Shown: one piece after another, positions 48,256-56,346 of the stretch
Position numbering within the stretch: position 1 is the stretch's first letter
How the letters are laid out: each line of letters opens with the position of its first letter
From: Archangiaceae bacterium
Lineage (GTDB): Bacteria > Myxococcota > Myxococcia > Myxococcales > Myxococcaceae
Reading direction: 5' to 3'
NCBI GenBank assembly: GCA_016714225.1
Contig: JADJNS010000009.1
Location: 248,001-312,000 of the forward strand
DNA: 64,000 nt
The notes under the pieces: generated by a model
What the model saw: the letters and a program-made list of their open reading frames with translations, nothing else
What the model was told of the DNA's origin: nothing
Database searches by the model: none
Translations under genes and position numbers: made by a program

Positions 48256-50364
48256 ATGGGGCCGGCCGTACCATGCGGGGTCTCCCATGGAGCCGCCGCA
48301 TCTGAAGGTCGACCCCGTCGCTGGGCGGGCGGGGTCGTCTTGCAGCTCTCAGGCGTCATCGACGACACGCTCGATACGCTGCACCTGGTCGAGGGCAGCG
48401 AAGGCGTGGTGGCGATCGACCTCGAGGGCGTCACCCGCATCACCTCGTTCGGGGTGCGGGCCTGGGTGAGCGCGCTGTCGATGCTGCAGCCGAGCTACCT
48501 GGGCTTCATCAACTGTCACCCGTCGATCGTCACGCAGTTCAACATGGTGAGCGGGTTCGGCGGGCACGGCCAGCTGGTGTCGTTCTACCTGCCGTACGTC
48601 TGCGGCGGCTGCCGGCTGAGCTTCGAGAAGCTCTGCGACGTGCGCAAGTCGCACCGCGAGCTGTTCGCCCTCGAGGCGCCGGCGGCGGCCTGCCCGCGCT
48701 GCGGCGGTGAGGGCGTGTTCGACGACCTCCCCGAGAGCTACTTCGCGTACGTGGCGGCGGCGCCGCTGCCGCAGTCGCCGCCGGCGTTCGACGCGCTGCT
48801 GGCGGGCGCGCGGCCCGACGTCAACGCCACCCTCAAGGTGCACAAAGAGTTCAACGGCCGCTTCACCGCGCTGCGGCTCGCCGGTCACCTCGACGGGCGC
48901 GACCCGATGAAGCGGGTGATCGACGACACCGAAGGGCCGGTGTTCGTCTCACTGGGGTGCGTGACCCGTCACACGCCCGAGGGGCTCGACCGGGTGGTCG
49001 AGCTGGTTCGGCGCGCGCCCGCCGAGGTGGTGCTGGGCGACGTGCCCCTCGAGCTGGTGCAGCGGGTGGCGAGCGACGCTACGCTGCTCGCGTCGGGCCG
49101 GGTGAGCCTGTGGTCGGTGCGCGCCGCGCTCAGCTGTGAGGCGCACGGCGAGATGTTCGTCAGCGTCGAAGCCCGGCTCCTGGGCAAGAGCGCTCCGGCC
49201 CACGGCGCCTGCCCCTCGTGCGGCCGGCCCTCGGCGCTCAGGTGGAGCGAGGTTCAGCTGGCGGCGGCGGCGAAGCTCCCGGTGGCCGAGCGCACCGACG
49301 CGCTCGATGCCTTGCTCAAGCGCCCTGCCGACGCGCGGCCCGAGAAACCTCAGCCCTCACGCTTCGGCCCCGGTGCGCTGGTGATGGGCGCCTACCAGCA
49401 GGTGCGGGCGCTGGGCGCGGGGCGCATGGCCGAGGTGTTTCTGGCCCGCCAGACCGCGAGGGCGGGCGGAGAGGTCGAGAAGATCGTGGTGGTGAAGCGA
49501 ATTCTCCCCGGCTTTGCCGTCGACCGCGGCTTCGTCGACATGTTCCTCACCGAGGCGCGGCGCGCGGCGCAGGTGAGCCACCCCAACGTGGTGCAGATTC
49601 ACGAGGTGGGCAGCGAAGACGAGCAGTTCTTCATCGTGATGGAGTACGTGGCCGGCCTCGACCTGAGCACGCTGCTCGAGCGCGCCGAGCAGGCGGGCAG
49701 GCCCTGCCCGGTGCCGGTGGCGGCGCGCATCGCCGCCGGCATCGCCGCCGGCCTGCACGCGGCGCACACCAGCGTCGACGCGCACGGCGCGCCGCAGCCC
49801 ATCATTCACCGCGACCTCGGCCCGCACAACGTCATCGTCTCGCGCGACGGCGCGGTGAAGGTCACCGACTTCGGCATCGCCCGCGCCGCCGAGGTGATGA
49901 TGCACACGCCCACCTCGCTGTTGAAGGGCAACACCCCGTACATCGCGCCCGAGCTGATTCGGGGGGCGGGCGCGGGGGCCATCTCGCCCCAGAACGACGT
50001 GTTCGCCGCCGGGCTGGTGCTCTACCAGCTGCTCACCTCGCAGCACCCCTTCCAGCGCGATTCGGAGCTCAGCACCTTCGCGGCGCTGATCGAAGAAGAG
50101 GCGCCACCTCCGTCGGCCCGCCGGCGCGAGGCGCCGGTGGCGCTCGACGCCATCGTGGCGCGGGCCATCGCCAAGTCGCGTGACCACCGCTACCCCGACG
50201 CGCGTGCGCTGGCCGTCGCGCTCGAAGGGTCGGGCGTGATGGCGGGTGACGCCGAGGTGGCGGCCTGGGTACAGGCGCTCGAGCAGGTCGGCTCGCCGCT
50301 CGAGCCCGAGCCGCCGCCGCCGCGCGCCGCGGCGCCGCACCTGAGACTGGTGGGCAAGGCGTGA
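48256..50364 (+). CDS. STAS/zinc-ribbon/Ser-Thr kinase fusion protein (copy 2)
   Basis: About 702 residues as read from ATG 48256. Its first 28 codons do not resemble the relatives. ATG 48287 in another frame reads MEPPHLKVDPVAGR, and one extra base in the G-rich run at 48323-48334 would join it to GVVLQLSGVIDDTLD, matching the other copies, so a missing base is likely. STAS-like unit: GVTRITSFGVRAWVSAL and VTQFNMVSGF. Zinc ribbon: CGGC ... CPRC. A second STAS unit and CEAH ... CPSC follow. The kinase has GAGRMAEV near 388 (third Gly replaced by Arg), VVKRIL, HRDLGPHN near 517, DFG near 538 and APE. The stop overlaps the PilZ gene start (GTGA), so the two are translationally coupled. Confidence 0.8.
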   Translation: MGPAVPCGVSHGAAASEGRPRRWAGGVVLQLSGVIDDTLDTLHLVEGSEGVVAIDLEGVTRITSFGVRAWVSALSMLQPSYLGFINCHPSIVTQFNMVSGFGGHGQLVSFYLPYVCGGCRLSFEKLCDVRKSHRELFALEAPAAACPRCGGEGVFDDLPESYFAYVAAAPLPQSPPAFDALLAGARPDVNATLKVHKEFNGRFTALRLAGHLDGRDPMKRVIDDTEGPVFVSLGCVTRHTPEGLDRVVELVRRAPAEVVLGDVPLELVQRVASDATLLASGRVSLWSVRAALSCEAHGEMFVSVEARLLGKSAPAHGACPSCGRPSALRWSEVQLAAAAKLPVAERTDALDALLKRPADARPEKPQPSRFGPGALVMGAYQQVRALGAGRMAEVFLARQTARAGGEVEKIVVVKRILPGFAVDRGFVDMFLTEARRAAQVSHPNVVQIHEVGSEDEQFFIVMEYVAGLDLSTLLERAEQAGRPCPVPVAARIAAGIAAGLHAAHTSVDAHGAPQPIIHRDLGPHNVIVSRDGAVKVTDFGIARAAEVMMHTPTSLLKGNTPYIAPELIRGAGAGAISPQNDVFAAGLVLYQLLTSQHPFQRDSELSTFAALIEEEAPPPSARRREAPVALDAIVARAIAKSRDHRYPDARALAVALEGSGVMAGDAEVAAWVQALEQVGSPLEPEPPPPRAAAPHLRLVGKA

Positions 50365-52223
50365 CCCAGAAGCTCTTCGCGGTGGTCGAGACGCACGCCG
50401 AGCCGGCCGGCCGGGTGCAGCGCCTGCTCGAGCAGCACCTGCCGCTCGAGACGGTCGAGTCGCTCGACGCGGCCCGGGTGCGGTTGGGGGCGGCGAGCGC
50501 GGCCGGGGTGCTGCTGCCGGTGGGGGCGATCGGCCCTCCGGTGGCGAAGCTCGCGACCGAGGTGTTCGAGGACGGTGGCATCGCGCTGCTGTTTCGCGGG
50601 GGCGGTACCCTCGAGGTGTTGATCGGCGGGCCGTCTCCCTCGCGGCTGTGGGCCACCCGGTGGGACGAGGCGACCCTGCGCCCCATCGCCGGGCGCGGCA
50701 AGGCGAGCTCGCGCATCGCGGCGATCGCCGAGCAGGCGCTGGCCCAGTCACTCGAGCGCGCGGCCGAGACCGGCAAGCCGGTGGCGATGCTCGCCGGCAT
50801 GCTCGAGGCCGGCAGCGGTCTCGAGTCGGGCCCGGCGGGCTCGATGCAGCGGCTGATGGACGCGGTGGGCGCCGCGCTGCTCCCCACCGGCTCGCCCGAG
50901 CTCTACTGGTACTCGCAAGGCGCGGTGTTCTGCGCGCTGCCCGAGGTGACCCGCAGCGCGGTGGTCGACGCGGCCTGGCGGGCCCAGCGCACCTTCGTGC
51001 GACGGCAGCAGCGCGACCGCGGAGCCGTGCCGGTGCACCCGCACTTCGCGGCGGCGGTCTTCCCCACCGACGCCTCGACGGCGGCCACCCTGCTGCGCTG
51101 CGCGCTCGACGGCTTGAGCCGCTGCCAGGAGCTCGGCCGCCAGGTGGTCGAGGTGGTGCCCACGGTGCTGTTCGCCAGCCCCCACGGCCCGCTGCGCAGC
51201 GTGGGAGACCTGCTCGAGCGGGTCGAGATCACCCGGGTCGAGTGTGAAGAAGACGACGTGGCGCTGAAGATCACCGAGCTGCGCCCCGCCGCGGTGCTGA
51301 TGAACGTGCTGGGGAGCCGCACCGCGCTCGACCAGCTCGCCGGGCTGCTCAAGCTGAAGCAGTACCGCCACATTCAGGTGGTGCTGGCCTCGCCCAAAGA
51401 GCCCAACCCTCAGTACCTGGCGCGCGCCTCGAAGGTGCCCAATGCGACGGTGGTGATGGGCAAGCAGCGGTTCAAGCCGCGCACGCTCGAAGCGCTGGCC
51501 ACCGCGGTGGGCGTCAAGCAGCGCCGTCACCTGCGCCACAGCGAGCGCATCGAGGTGGCGGTGGTGCGCGCCGGCGACGAGCCGCTGAAGGGGCGGCTGC
51601 TGAACGTCAGCGAGTCGGGCGCGCTGCTGGCGACGCCGAACGCCTGCGTGCCAGACGAGCGCTTTTCGATCGGCTTCACCCTGCCCGAAGGGCCGCTGGT
51701 GGCGCGGGTGCGGGTGGTGCGCTGTCGCCCGGTGGCGCCGGGCTACGAGCTGGGCGTCGAGTTCGAAGGGTTGCCGGGCGACCAGCAGCACATGATCGGT
51801 CGCTTCGTGGTGGCGGGCGCCGCGCAAGAAGCGCAGCAGCAGCAGCAGCCCGAGGCCGAAGAAGAGGTGCCGCGGGTGTCGCCCCGCGTGCCGCTCGAGC
51901 GGCGCATGAAGATCAAGGTGCGCCTGCGCCGCGACGGCAGCAAGGTGACGAACTACCTGCGCATGATCGACCTCTCGGAGTCGGGCTTTCTGGCGGTCGC
52001 CGCGCTGGGGGTCGAGCCGGCGCTCGAGGTCGGCGCGCTCGCCGAGGCGCTGCTGTTCGGCAGCCGCGGCTCGGTGAGCTGTCGGGCGCGCGTGGTGCGG
52101 CGGCAGCGCGGCGACTCGGGCGAGCTGAGGCTGGCGATGCAGATCGTCGAGCTGGCCGAGGGCGGCCAGGCACAGCTGCGCGCGCTGCTCAAGTCGGCGC
52201 GACCGGCGCGCAAGGTGGGCTGA
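50361..52223 (+). CDS. PilZ-domain protein with degenerate GGDEF-like region
   Basis: A 620-residue signalling protein. Residues about 160-265 resemble a GGDEF domain without the active-site motif: MQRLMDAVGAALLP, FAAAVFPTDASTAATLLRCA and LSRCQELGRQVVEV match its usual second half. Residues about 270-380 look receiver-like. Two PilZ-like domains follow: RRHLRHSERIEVAVV with NVSESGALLAT near 388-480, and RRMKIKVRLRRDG with MIDLSESGFLAV near 513-600. The RxxxR and (D/N)xSxxG motifs for c-di-GMP binding are partly visible (RRHLR; NVSESG; DLSESG). GTG overlaps the stop of the copy 2 kinase, so the kinase may act with or on it. Probably a c-di-GMP effector. Confidence 0.75.
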   Translation: MTQKLFAVVETHAEPAGRVQRLLEQHLPLETVESLDAARVRLGAASAAGVLLPVGAIGPPVAKLATEVFEDGGIALLFRGGGTLEVLIGGPSPSRLWATRWDEATLRPIAGRGKASSRIAAIAEQALAQSLERAAETGKPVAMLAGMLEAGSGLESGPAGSMQRLMDAVGAALLPTGSPELYWYSQGAVFCALPEVTRSAVVDAAWRAQRTFVRRQQRDRGAVPVHPHFAAAVFPTDASTAATLLRCALDGLSRCQELGRQVVEVVPTVLFASPHGPLRSVGDLLERVEITRVECEEDDVALKITELRPAAVLMNVLGSRTALDQLAGLLKLKQYRHIQVVLASPKEPNPQYLARASKVPNATVVMGKQRFKPRTLEALATAVGVKQRRHLRHSERIEVAVVRAGDEPLKGRLLNVSESGALLATPNACVPDERFSIGFTLPEGPLVARVRVVRCRPVAPGYELGVEFEGLPGDQQHMIGRFVVAGAAQEAQQQQQPEAEEEVPRVSPRVPLERRMKIKVRLRRDGSKVTNYLRMIDLSESGFLAVAALGVEPALEVGALAEALLFGSRGSVSCRARVVRRQRGDSGELRLAMQIVELAEGGQAQLRALLKSARPARKVG

Positions 52224-52234
52224 AGCCGGGCCCC

Positions 52235-52681
52235 TCAGCCCTGCAAGAAGGCGAGGAACTCGTCGGGCGAGACGTCGAGCTCGAGCATGGCGCCGCACCT
52301 GGGGCAGGGCCCGTGGGTGGCCGGCAGGTCTCGAAGCGGGCTCACCGACACGATGGGGTCGGCGCTCTCGCCGCACGACGGGCAGGTGTACGGCACCGCC
52401 ACCGACGCCACCCGGCCCTTGCCGATGAAGCCGGCCACCATGTTGAGCTGGCTGACGAAGCCCGCGGGGCAGCGCTCGAACACCAGCTGAACCGAGTCGG
52501 GGAGCGCGGCGACGAAGCTCATCCACCCCTTGACCCCGGCCGAGTTGATGCGGCCCACGCCCCCGACGTCCACTCGCACCTCGCCGCTCAGCTGGGCGGC
52601 GAGCCGGGTGAGGTCGTCTTTCTCAGAGAGCGGCCCGCTCAAGGTCAGCGCCCGCCCGTCGGCAGACAGGGCGACGTTCAT
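52235..52681 (-). CDS. stand-alone STAS/zinc-ribbon protein
   Basis: A 148-residue protein that is essentially the N-terminal module of the three kinase fusions. STAS-like part: LTLSGPLSEKDDLTRLAAQL, INSAGVKGWMSFV and FVSQLNMVAGF. It ends with a zinc ribbon, CPSC ... CPRC, then SPDEFLAFL. The order STAS, CxxC, spacer, CxxC, short helix is the same as in the fusions at 48256 and 53783. ATG 52681 overlaps the stop of the HATPase gene (ATGA). By analogy with SpoIIAA/RsbV it could be an antagonist that an RsbW-like partner binds or phosphorylates. Confidence 0.75.
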   Translation of the reverse strand: MNVALSADGRALTLSGPLSEKDDLTRLAAQLSGEVRVDVGGVGRINSAGVKGWMSFVAALPDSVQLVFERCPAGFVSQLNMVAGFIGKGRVASVAVPYTCPSCGESADPIVSVSPLRDLPATHGPCPRCGAMLELDVSPDEFLAFLQG

Positions 52682-53667
52682 GGCGGCCCGACGAAGAGGT
52701 TGAACGACCGGCCGCGCGCGGCGTAGGCGCGGTAGCTCTTGCTGATGTCGAGCAGCCCGATGCTCTCGGTGGCGTGGCCGGGCTCGAGGTCGATGATGAA
52801 GCTGTGCAGCAGGTTGAACAGGTAATAGAGGCCGAGCCCCGCGCCGCCGCGCTGCGGGCTCATCAACGGCGAGCGCTCGGCGAAGCAGCGCGAGAGATAG
52901 TCCATCACGATGTCGGGGAGCAGGCTGCCGAACGGGTCGAGCGCCGAGATGGCGACCCGGTGAGGGTCGCTGGCGAGCTGAATCACGATGCGCTGGTCGA
53001 GCTTCACGGGTGTCGAGCGGGGCAGGTGGGCGTAGAGCGCGGCGCCCTTCACGTCGACCGGGGCGTTGTACAGCGCGTTGGTGACCAGCTCGTCGACCGC
53101 GATCGCGATCTGCTGGGCCACGCGCGGGTGGCAGCCGGCCTCGACCGCGAACGCCTCGGCGCGGTCGACCACCGCGTCTTTCTGCTCCGAGCGGTCGAGC
53201 TCCATGGTCTCGAGGCGTGGGCTACCGCCCAGGTAGCGCGAGAGGCCGAACAGCTGGCGAGACACCAGCTTCTGCGCGGTCACCGCCAGCTCGCGCGGCT
53301 CGAGGGTCTCGTCTTCACCCACCGCCAGAAAGTTGGTGATGCGCCGCTTGCTGAACAGCGCGCGAAAGTGGTCGGCCGAGCGCACCCGCACCAGCGCCAG
53401 CAGCCGGGGCCCCTGCGGTGAGGGGCTCTCTTCGCGCAGCTGGCCCAGCAGGTCGACCATGGCGCCCGAGGCCTCTTGCGGAGCGTCGGCGAGGTCGACC
53501 ACCACCAGGTCGGCGCGCCGGGCGGCGAGCGACTCGCGGGCAGCGGCGGCGCTCGGCGCCGAGGTGACCGCGAGCCCCGCCGAGCGCAGCACCCGGTCTC
53601 CGAACTGCCGCAGCGCTTCGCTCGCCGAGACGAACAGCACCTGCTTGAGAAGGGGAGACGCCGTCAC
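52678..53667 (-). CDS. receiver-like plus RsbW-type HATPase protein
   Basis: A 329-residue protein from GTG 53667. Residues about 1-125 look like a response-regulator receiver fold (VLFVSASEALRQFGDRVL, RADLVVVDLADA) with the phospho-acceptor region reduced. Residues about 140-310 form a GHKL/HATPase domain of the anti-sigma-factor kinase type: VAQQIAIAVDELVTNALYNA near 180-200 (the N box, DELxxNAxxxA), ISALDPFGSL and RGGAGLGLYYLFNLLHS (G box). RsbW/SpoIIAB proteins bind STAS partners and sigma factors. The stand-alone STAS/zinc-ribbon gene follows with a 4-bp overlap, so they probably form a pair. No sigma factor is encoded nearby. Confidence 0.75.
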   Translation of the reverse strand: MTASPLLKQVLFVSASEALRQFGDRVLRSAGLAVTSAPSAAAARESLAARRADLVVVDLADAPQEASGAMVDLLGQLREESPSPQGPRLLALVRVRSADHFRALFSKRRITNFLAVGEDETLEPRELAVTAQKLVSRQLFGLSRYLGGSPRLETMELDRSEQKDAVVDRAEAFAVEAGCHPRVAQQIAIAVDELVTNALYNAPVDVKGAALYAHLPRSTPVKLDQRIVIQLASDPHRVAISALDPFGSLLPDIVMDYLSRCFAERSPLMSPQRGGAGLGLYYLFNLLHSFIIDLEPGHATESIGLLDISKSYRAYAARGRSFNLFVGPP

Positions 53668-53734
53668 CGCAGGGCAATTCTACGTGGCTTCTCGCCTGGC
53701 GAAAGGGTGGGGCGGCGAGAAAAGATGTAGGTCT

Positions 53735-53762
53735 TTGACGCGCTTCGTCGGTGCTCGATAAT
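53735..53762 (+). promoter_or_regulatory. predicted promoter of the copy 3 kinase gene
   Basis: TTGACG (53735-53740) and GATAAT (53757-53762) are separated by 16 nt, each matching five of six consensus positions. The predicted start is about 10-15 nt upstream of the ATG at 53783, so the leader would be very short. Confidence 0.45.
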
Positions 53763-53782
53763 CGCGCGACCCGCAAGCGACC

Positions 53783-55897
53783 ATGGCCCCCAGCTTCGAC
53801 ATGACCCGCACCACCCTGCCGCAGGGCACGGTGGTGCGGCTGGTAGGCGTCATCGACGAGCGGTTCGACCGTCACCGCTTTCTCGAGATGGCCACCGGGC
53901 CGGTCATCGTCGTCGACTTCGACAAGGTGCGCCGGGTCACCTCGTTCGGAGTGCGCGAGTGGATGGCGGCGCTCGCCGCCCTGCAGACCCGCTACCTGGG
54001 CTTCATCAACGCGCGGCCCTCGGTGATCGCCCAGTTCAACATGGTGGCGCGCTTCGGTGAGCCGGGGCAGCTCATCACCTTCTTCGCGCCGTACCTGTGC
54101 CCGGGCTGCGAGACCGACACCCAGGTGCTGGTCGACCTGCGCCGCGACTACGAGGCGGTGAAGCGCTTCGAGACGCCGGTGGTGAGCTGCCCCAAGTGCC
54201 GTCAGGCGGCGACCTTCGACGACGACCCGCGCACCTACTTCTCGTATGCCGCGTCGACCCAGGCGCCGACTCCGCCGCCCGAGATCGCCGGCCTGCTGGG
54301 CGAAGAGGCCAAGGTGCTGCGCTTCGACAAGCTGGTCGAGGGCAACATCACCGGGCTGTGGCTCTCGGGCGAGCTGCAGCGCATCGGCAGCTTCCGCCAG
54401 CTGATCGACAGCATCGAGGGGCGGGTGGTGGTGAACCTCGAGAACGTCTCGTCGTCGACGCCGGGGGGCCTCGAGGCGCTGCGCGCGTTGTGGAAGGTCG
54501 AGGGCGCCGAGTGCTTCGTGGTGAAGGCCCCGGTGCCCCTGCTGCAGCACGAGCTCGACAAGCTGCCGCCCAGCGCGCGCCTGCTCAGCGTGCGCGGCGC
54601 GCTCGACTGCCCGGTGGGGCACAGCAACGCCTTCGACCTCGACGTGGCCGCGCTGCAGCAGCTCTCGGACCCCGGCACGCCCGAGCTGAGCTGCTCGACC
54701 TGTGCGCAGGCGCTGCCCTCGGCGGCGTTCGTCGACGTGCTGGGGCGCCTGCCGCTCGCGCCCACGCCGGCCGACATCGCCGAGTTCCAGCGGCACCACC
54801 CCCACGCTCCCGAGCGCGCCAGCTCGTCGCCTCACATGACCCAGCTGTCGAAGACGCCGCTGCCTCCGGGCGCGGGCGGGCCGGCGTTCTTCGGGCGCTA
54901 CGAGATTCTGCGCCGCCTGGGCGCGGGCGGCATGGCCGAGGTGTTTCTCGCCCGCCAGCACGCGATGGGCGGCTTCGAGAAGCAGATCGTGCTCAAGCGC
55001 ATTCTGCCGGGCCTGGCCGCCGACGCGTCGTTTCGAGACATGTTCCTGCAAGAGGCGCGGCTGGCGGCGCGCGTCTCGCACCCCAACGTGGTGCAGATCT
55101 TCGACGTCGGTCAGCTCGACCACACGTTCTTCATCATCATGGAGTTCGTCGACGGCTCGGACCTGAACCGCCTGCTGCGCACCGCGGTGCGCATGCGCCA
55201 GCCGTTTCCACCGCACGTGGCGGCGCGCATCGCCTCCGACGTCTGCGCGGGGCTGTGGGCGGCGCACAGCACGGTGGGGGCCGAAGGCGCGCCGATGCCG
55301 ATCATCCACCGCGATGTCTCGCCCCACAACGTGCTGGTCTCGACGCTGGGCAACGTGAAGCTGTCGGACTTCGGCATCGCCAAGGCCTTCGACTCGAGCG
55401 ACCGCACCCCGTCGTCGACCCTGAAGGGCAAGATCACCTACATGGCGCCCGAGCACGCCAAGCCGGGTGACCGGGTGTTCGACGCCCGGTCTGACATCTT
55501 CCCCCTCGGGCTGATTCTCTACGAGATGCTGACCCTGGTGCACCCGTTCAAGCGGCCCACCGACTACGCCACCATGCTGGCGGTGCTGCAAGAGCCGGTT
55601 CCCGACGTGCGGCGCCAGGCCCCGCACGCGCCCGAGGCGCTCGCGAAGGTCATCGCCCGCGCGATGCAGCGCGACCCCGAGAAGCGCTACCCCACCGCCC
55701 AGGCGATGAAGCAAGACCTCGAGCAGTACCTCGCCGGCACCCACGCCCCGGCCGGAGCCTCAGAGGTGGCGGGCTTCACCAACATGCTGCGCGCCGACAT
55801 GCTCTCGGCCTCGGCGATTCGCAAGTCGGTGCTCAGCGAGGGCACGGCCGCCGAGCTCGAGTCGACCGACGACGTCACCACCAAGGCCGACAGCTGA
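53783..55897 (+). CDS. STAS/zinc-ribbon/Ser-Thr kinase fusion protein (copy 3)
   Basis: A 704-residue protein from ATG 53783. STAS-like unit: RLVGVIDERFDRHRFLEM, RVTSFGVREWMAAL and IAQFNMVARF. Zinc ribbon: LCPGC ... CPKC. Second STAS-like unit at about 180-280, then DCPVGH ... CSTC. The kinase is complete: GAGGMAEV near 377, VLKRIL, HRDVSPHN near 507, DFG near 530 and APEH. About 75 residues beyond the kinase core may be a tail with possible phospho-acceptor Ser/Thr. Of the three copies this is the only one not translationally coupled to a downstream gene. It is divergent from the HATPase/STAS operon (115 bp apart), which places all partner-switching-like parts at one site. Confidence 0.85.
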   Translation: MAPSFDMTRTTLPQGTVVRLVGVIDERFDRHRFLEMATGPVIVVDFDKVRRVTSFGVREWMAALAALQTRYLGFINARPSVIAQFNMVARFGEPGQLITFFAPYLCPGCETDTQVLVDLRRDYEAVKRFETPVVSCPKCRQAATFDDDPRTYFSYAASTQAPTPPPEIAGLLGEEAKVLRFDKLVEGNITGLWLSGELQRIGSFRQLIDSIEGRVVVNLENVSSSTPGGLEALRALWKVEGAECFVVKAPVPLLQHELDKLPPSARLLSVRGALDCPVGHSNAFDLDVAALQQLSDPGTPELSCSTCAQALPSAAFVDVLGRLPLAPTPADIAEFQRHHPHAPERASSSPHMTQLSKTPLPPGAGGPAFFGRYEILRRLGAGGMAEVFLARQHAMGGFEKQIVLKRILPGLAADASFRDMFLQEARLAARVSHPNVVQIFDVGQLDHTFFIIMEFVDGSDLNRLLRTAVRMRQPFPPHVAARIASDVCAGLWAAHSTVGAEGAPMPIIHRDVSPHNVLVSTLGNVKLSDFGIAKAFDSSDRTPSSTLKGKITYMAPEHAKPGDRVFDARSDIFPLGLILYEMLTLVHPFKRPTDYATMLAVLQEPVPDVRRQAPHAPEALAKVIARAMQRDPEKRYPTAQAMKQDLEQYLAGTHAPAGASEVAGFTNMLRADMLSASAIRKSVLSEGTAAELESTDDVTTKADS

Positions 55898-55917
55898 GCT
55901 CTGGCGCGCGGCGCCTT

Positions 55918-56289
55918 CTAGAAGCTGAAGGTCTTGTCGACCTTGCCCTTCCAGTCGGCGGTGGTGATGCCGTTCTCGGTGCTGCCCTTGAACACGTCTT
56001 TGCCCGTGCCGATCTTGACGGTGGTCTCGCCGCCCGCGGCCGGCACCGCGCCGTGGTGAATCGCCGACATGCAGATGCTCGAGTCGATGGTGTAGTCGTT
56101 GTCGGCCCCGCCCCAGACGCGCTGCTGGGTGCACAGCTGGGGGCACTGCACCTTGAACTTGGTGCCCGGCGCGCCGGGGAGCTTCTCGCCGGTGTCGTGG
56201 CAGCCCAGGAAGATCGCCGGCTCGCTCTTGCAGCCGAGCAACAGCAAAGACGCCGCCAACACCACTGCCGCTCCGAAGCGCAGACGCAT
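55918..56289 (-). CDS. LCCL-domain lipoprotein
   Basis: A 123-residue lipoprotein. ATG 56289 is chosen because an AGGAGAAGGA sequence ends just upstream (56292-56301). The signal AAVVLAASLLLLGC gives the lipobox with Cys near residue 20. The rest fits an LCCL domain: QCPQLCTQQRVWGG, YTIDSSICMSAIHHGAV and FKGSTENGITT, including its conserved Cys. LCCL domains are best known from extracellular eukaryotic proteins, and bacterial copies are of unknown role. The gene sits 21 bp from the convergent copy 3 kinase stop and 57 bp downstream of pbpC, on the same strand as pbpC. Confidence 0.8.
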   Translation of the reverse strand: MRLRFGAAVVLAASLLLLGCKSEPAIFLGCHDTGEKLPGAPGTKFKVQCPQLCTQQRVWGGADNDYTIDSSICMSAIHHGAVPAAGGETTVKIGTGKDVFKGSTENGITTADWKGKVDKTFSF

Positions 56290-56346
56290 GTTCCTTCTCC
56301 TCAAGGTACCTTCAAAGGTGATCTCGCACGAGTACCACCAAAAAGG

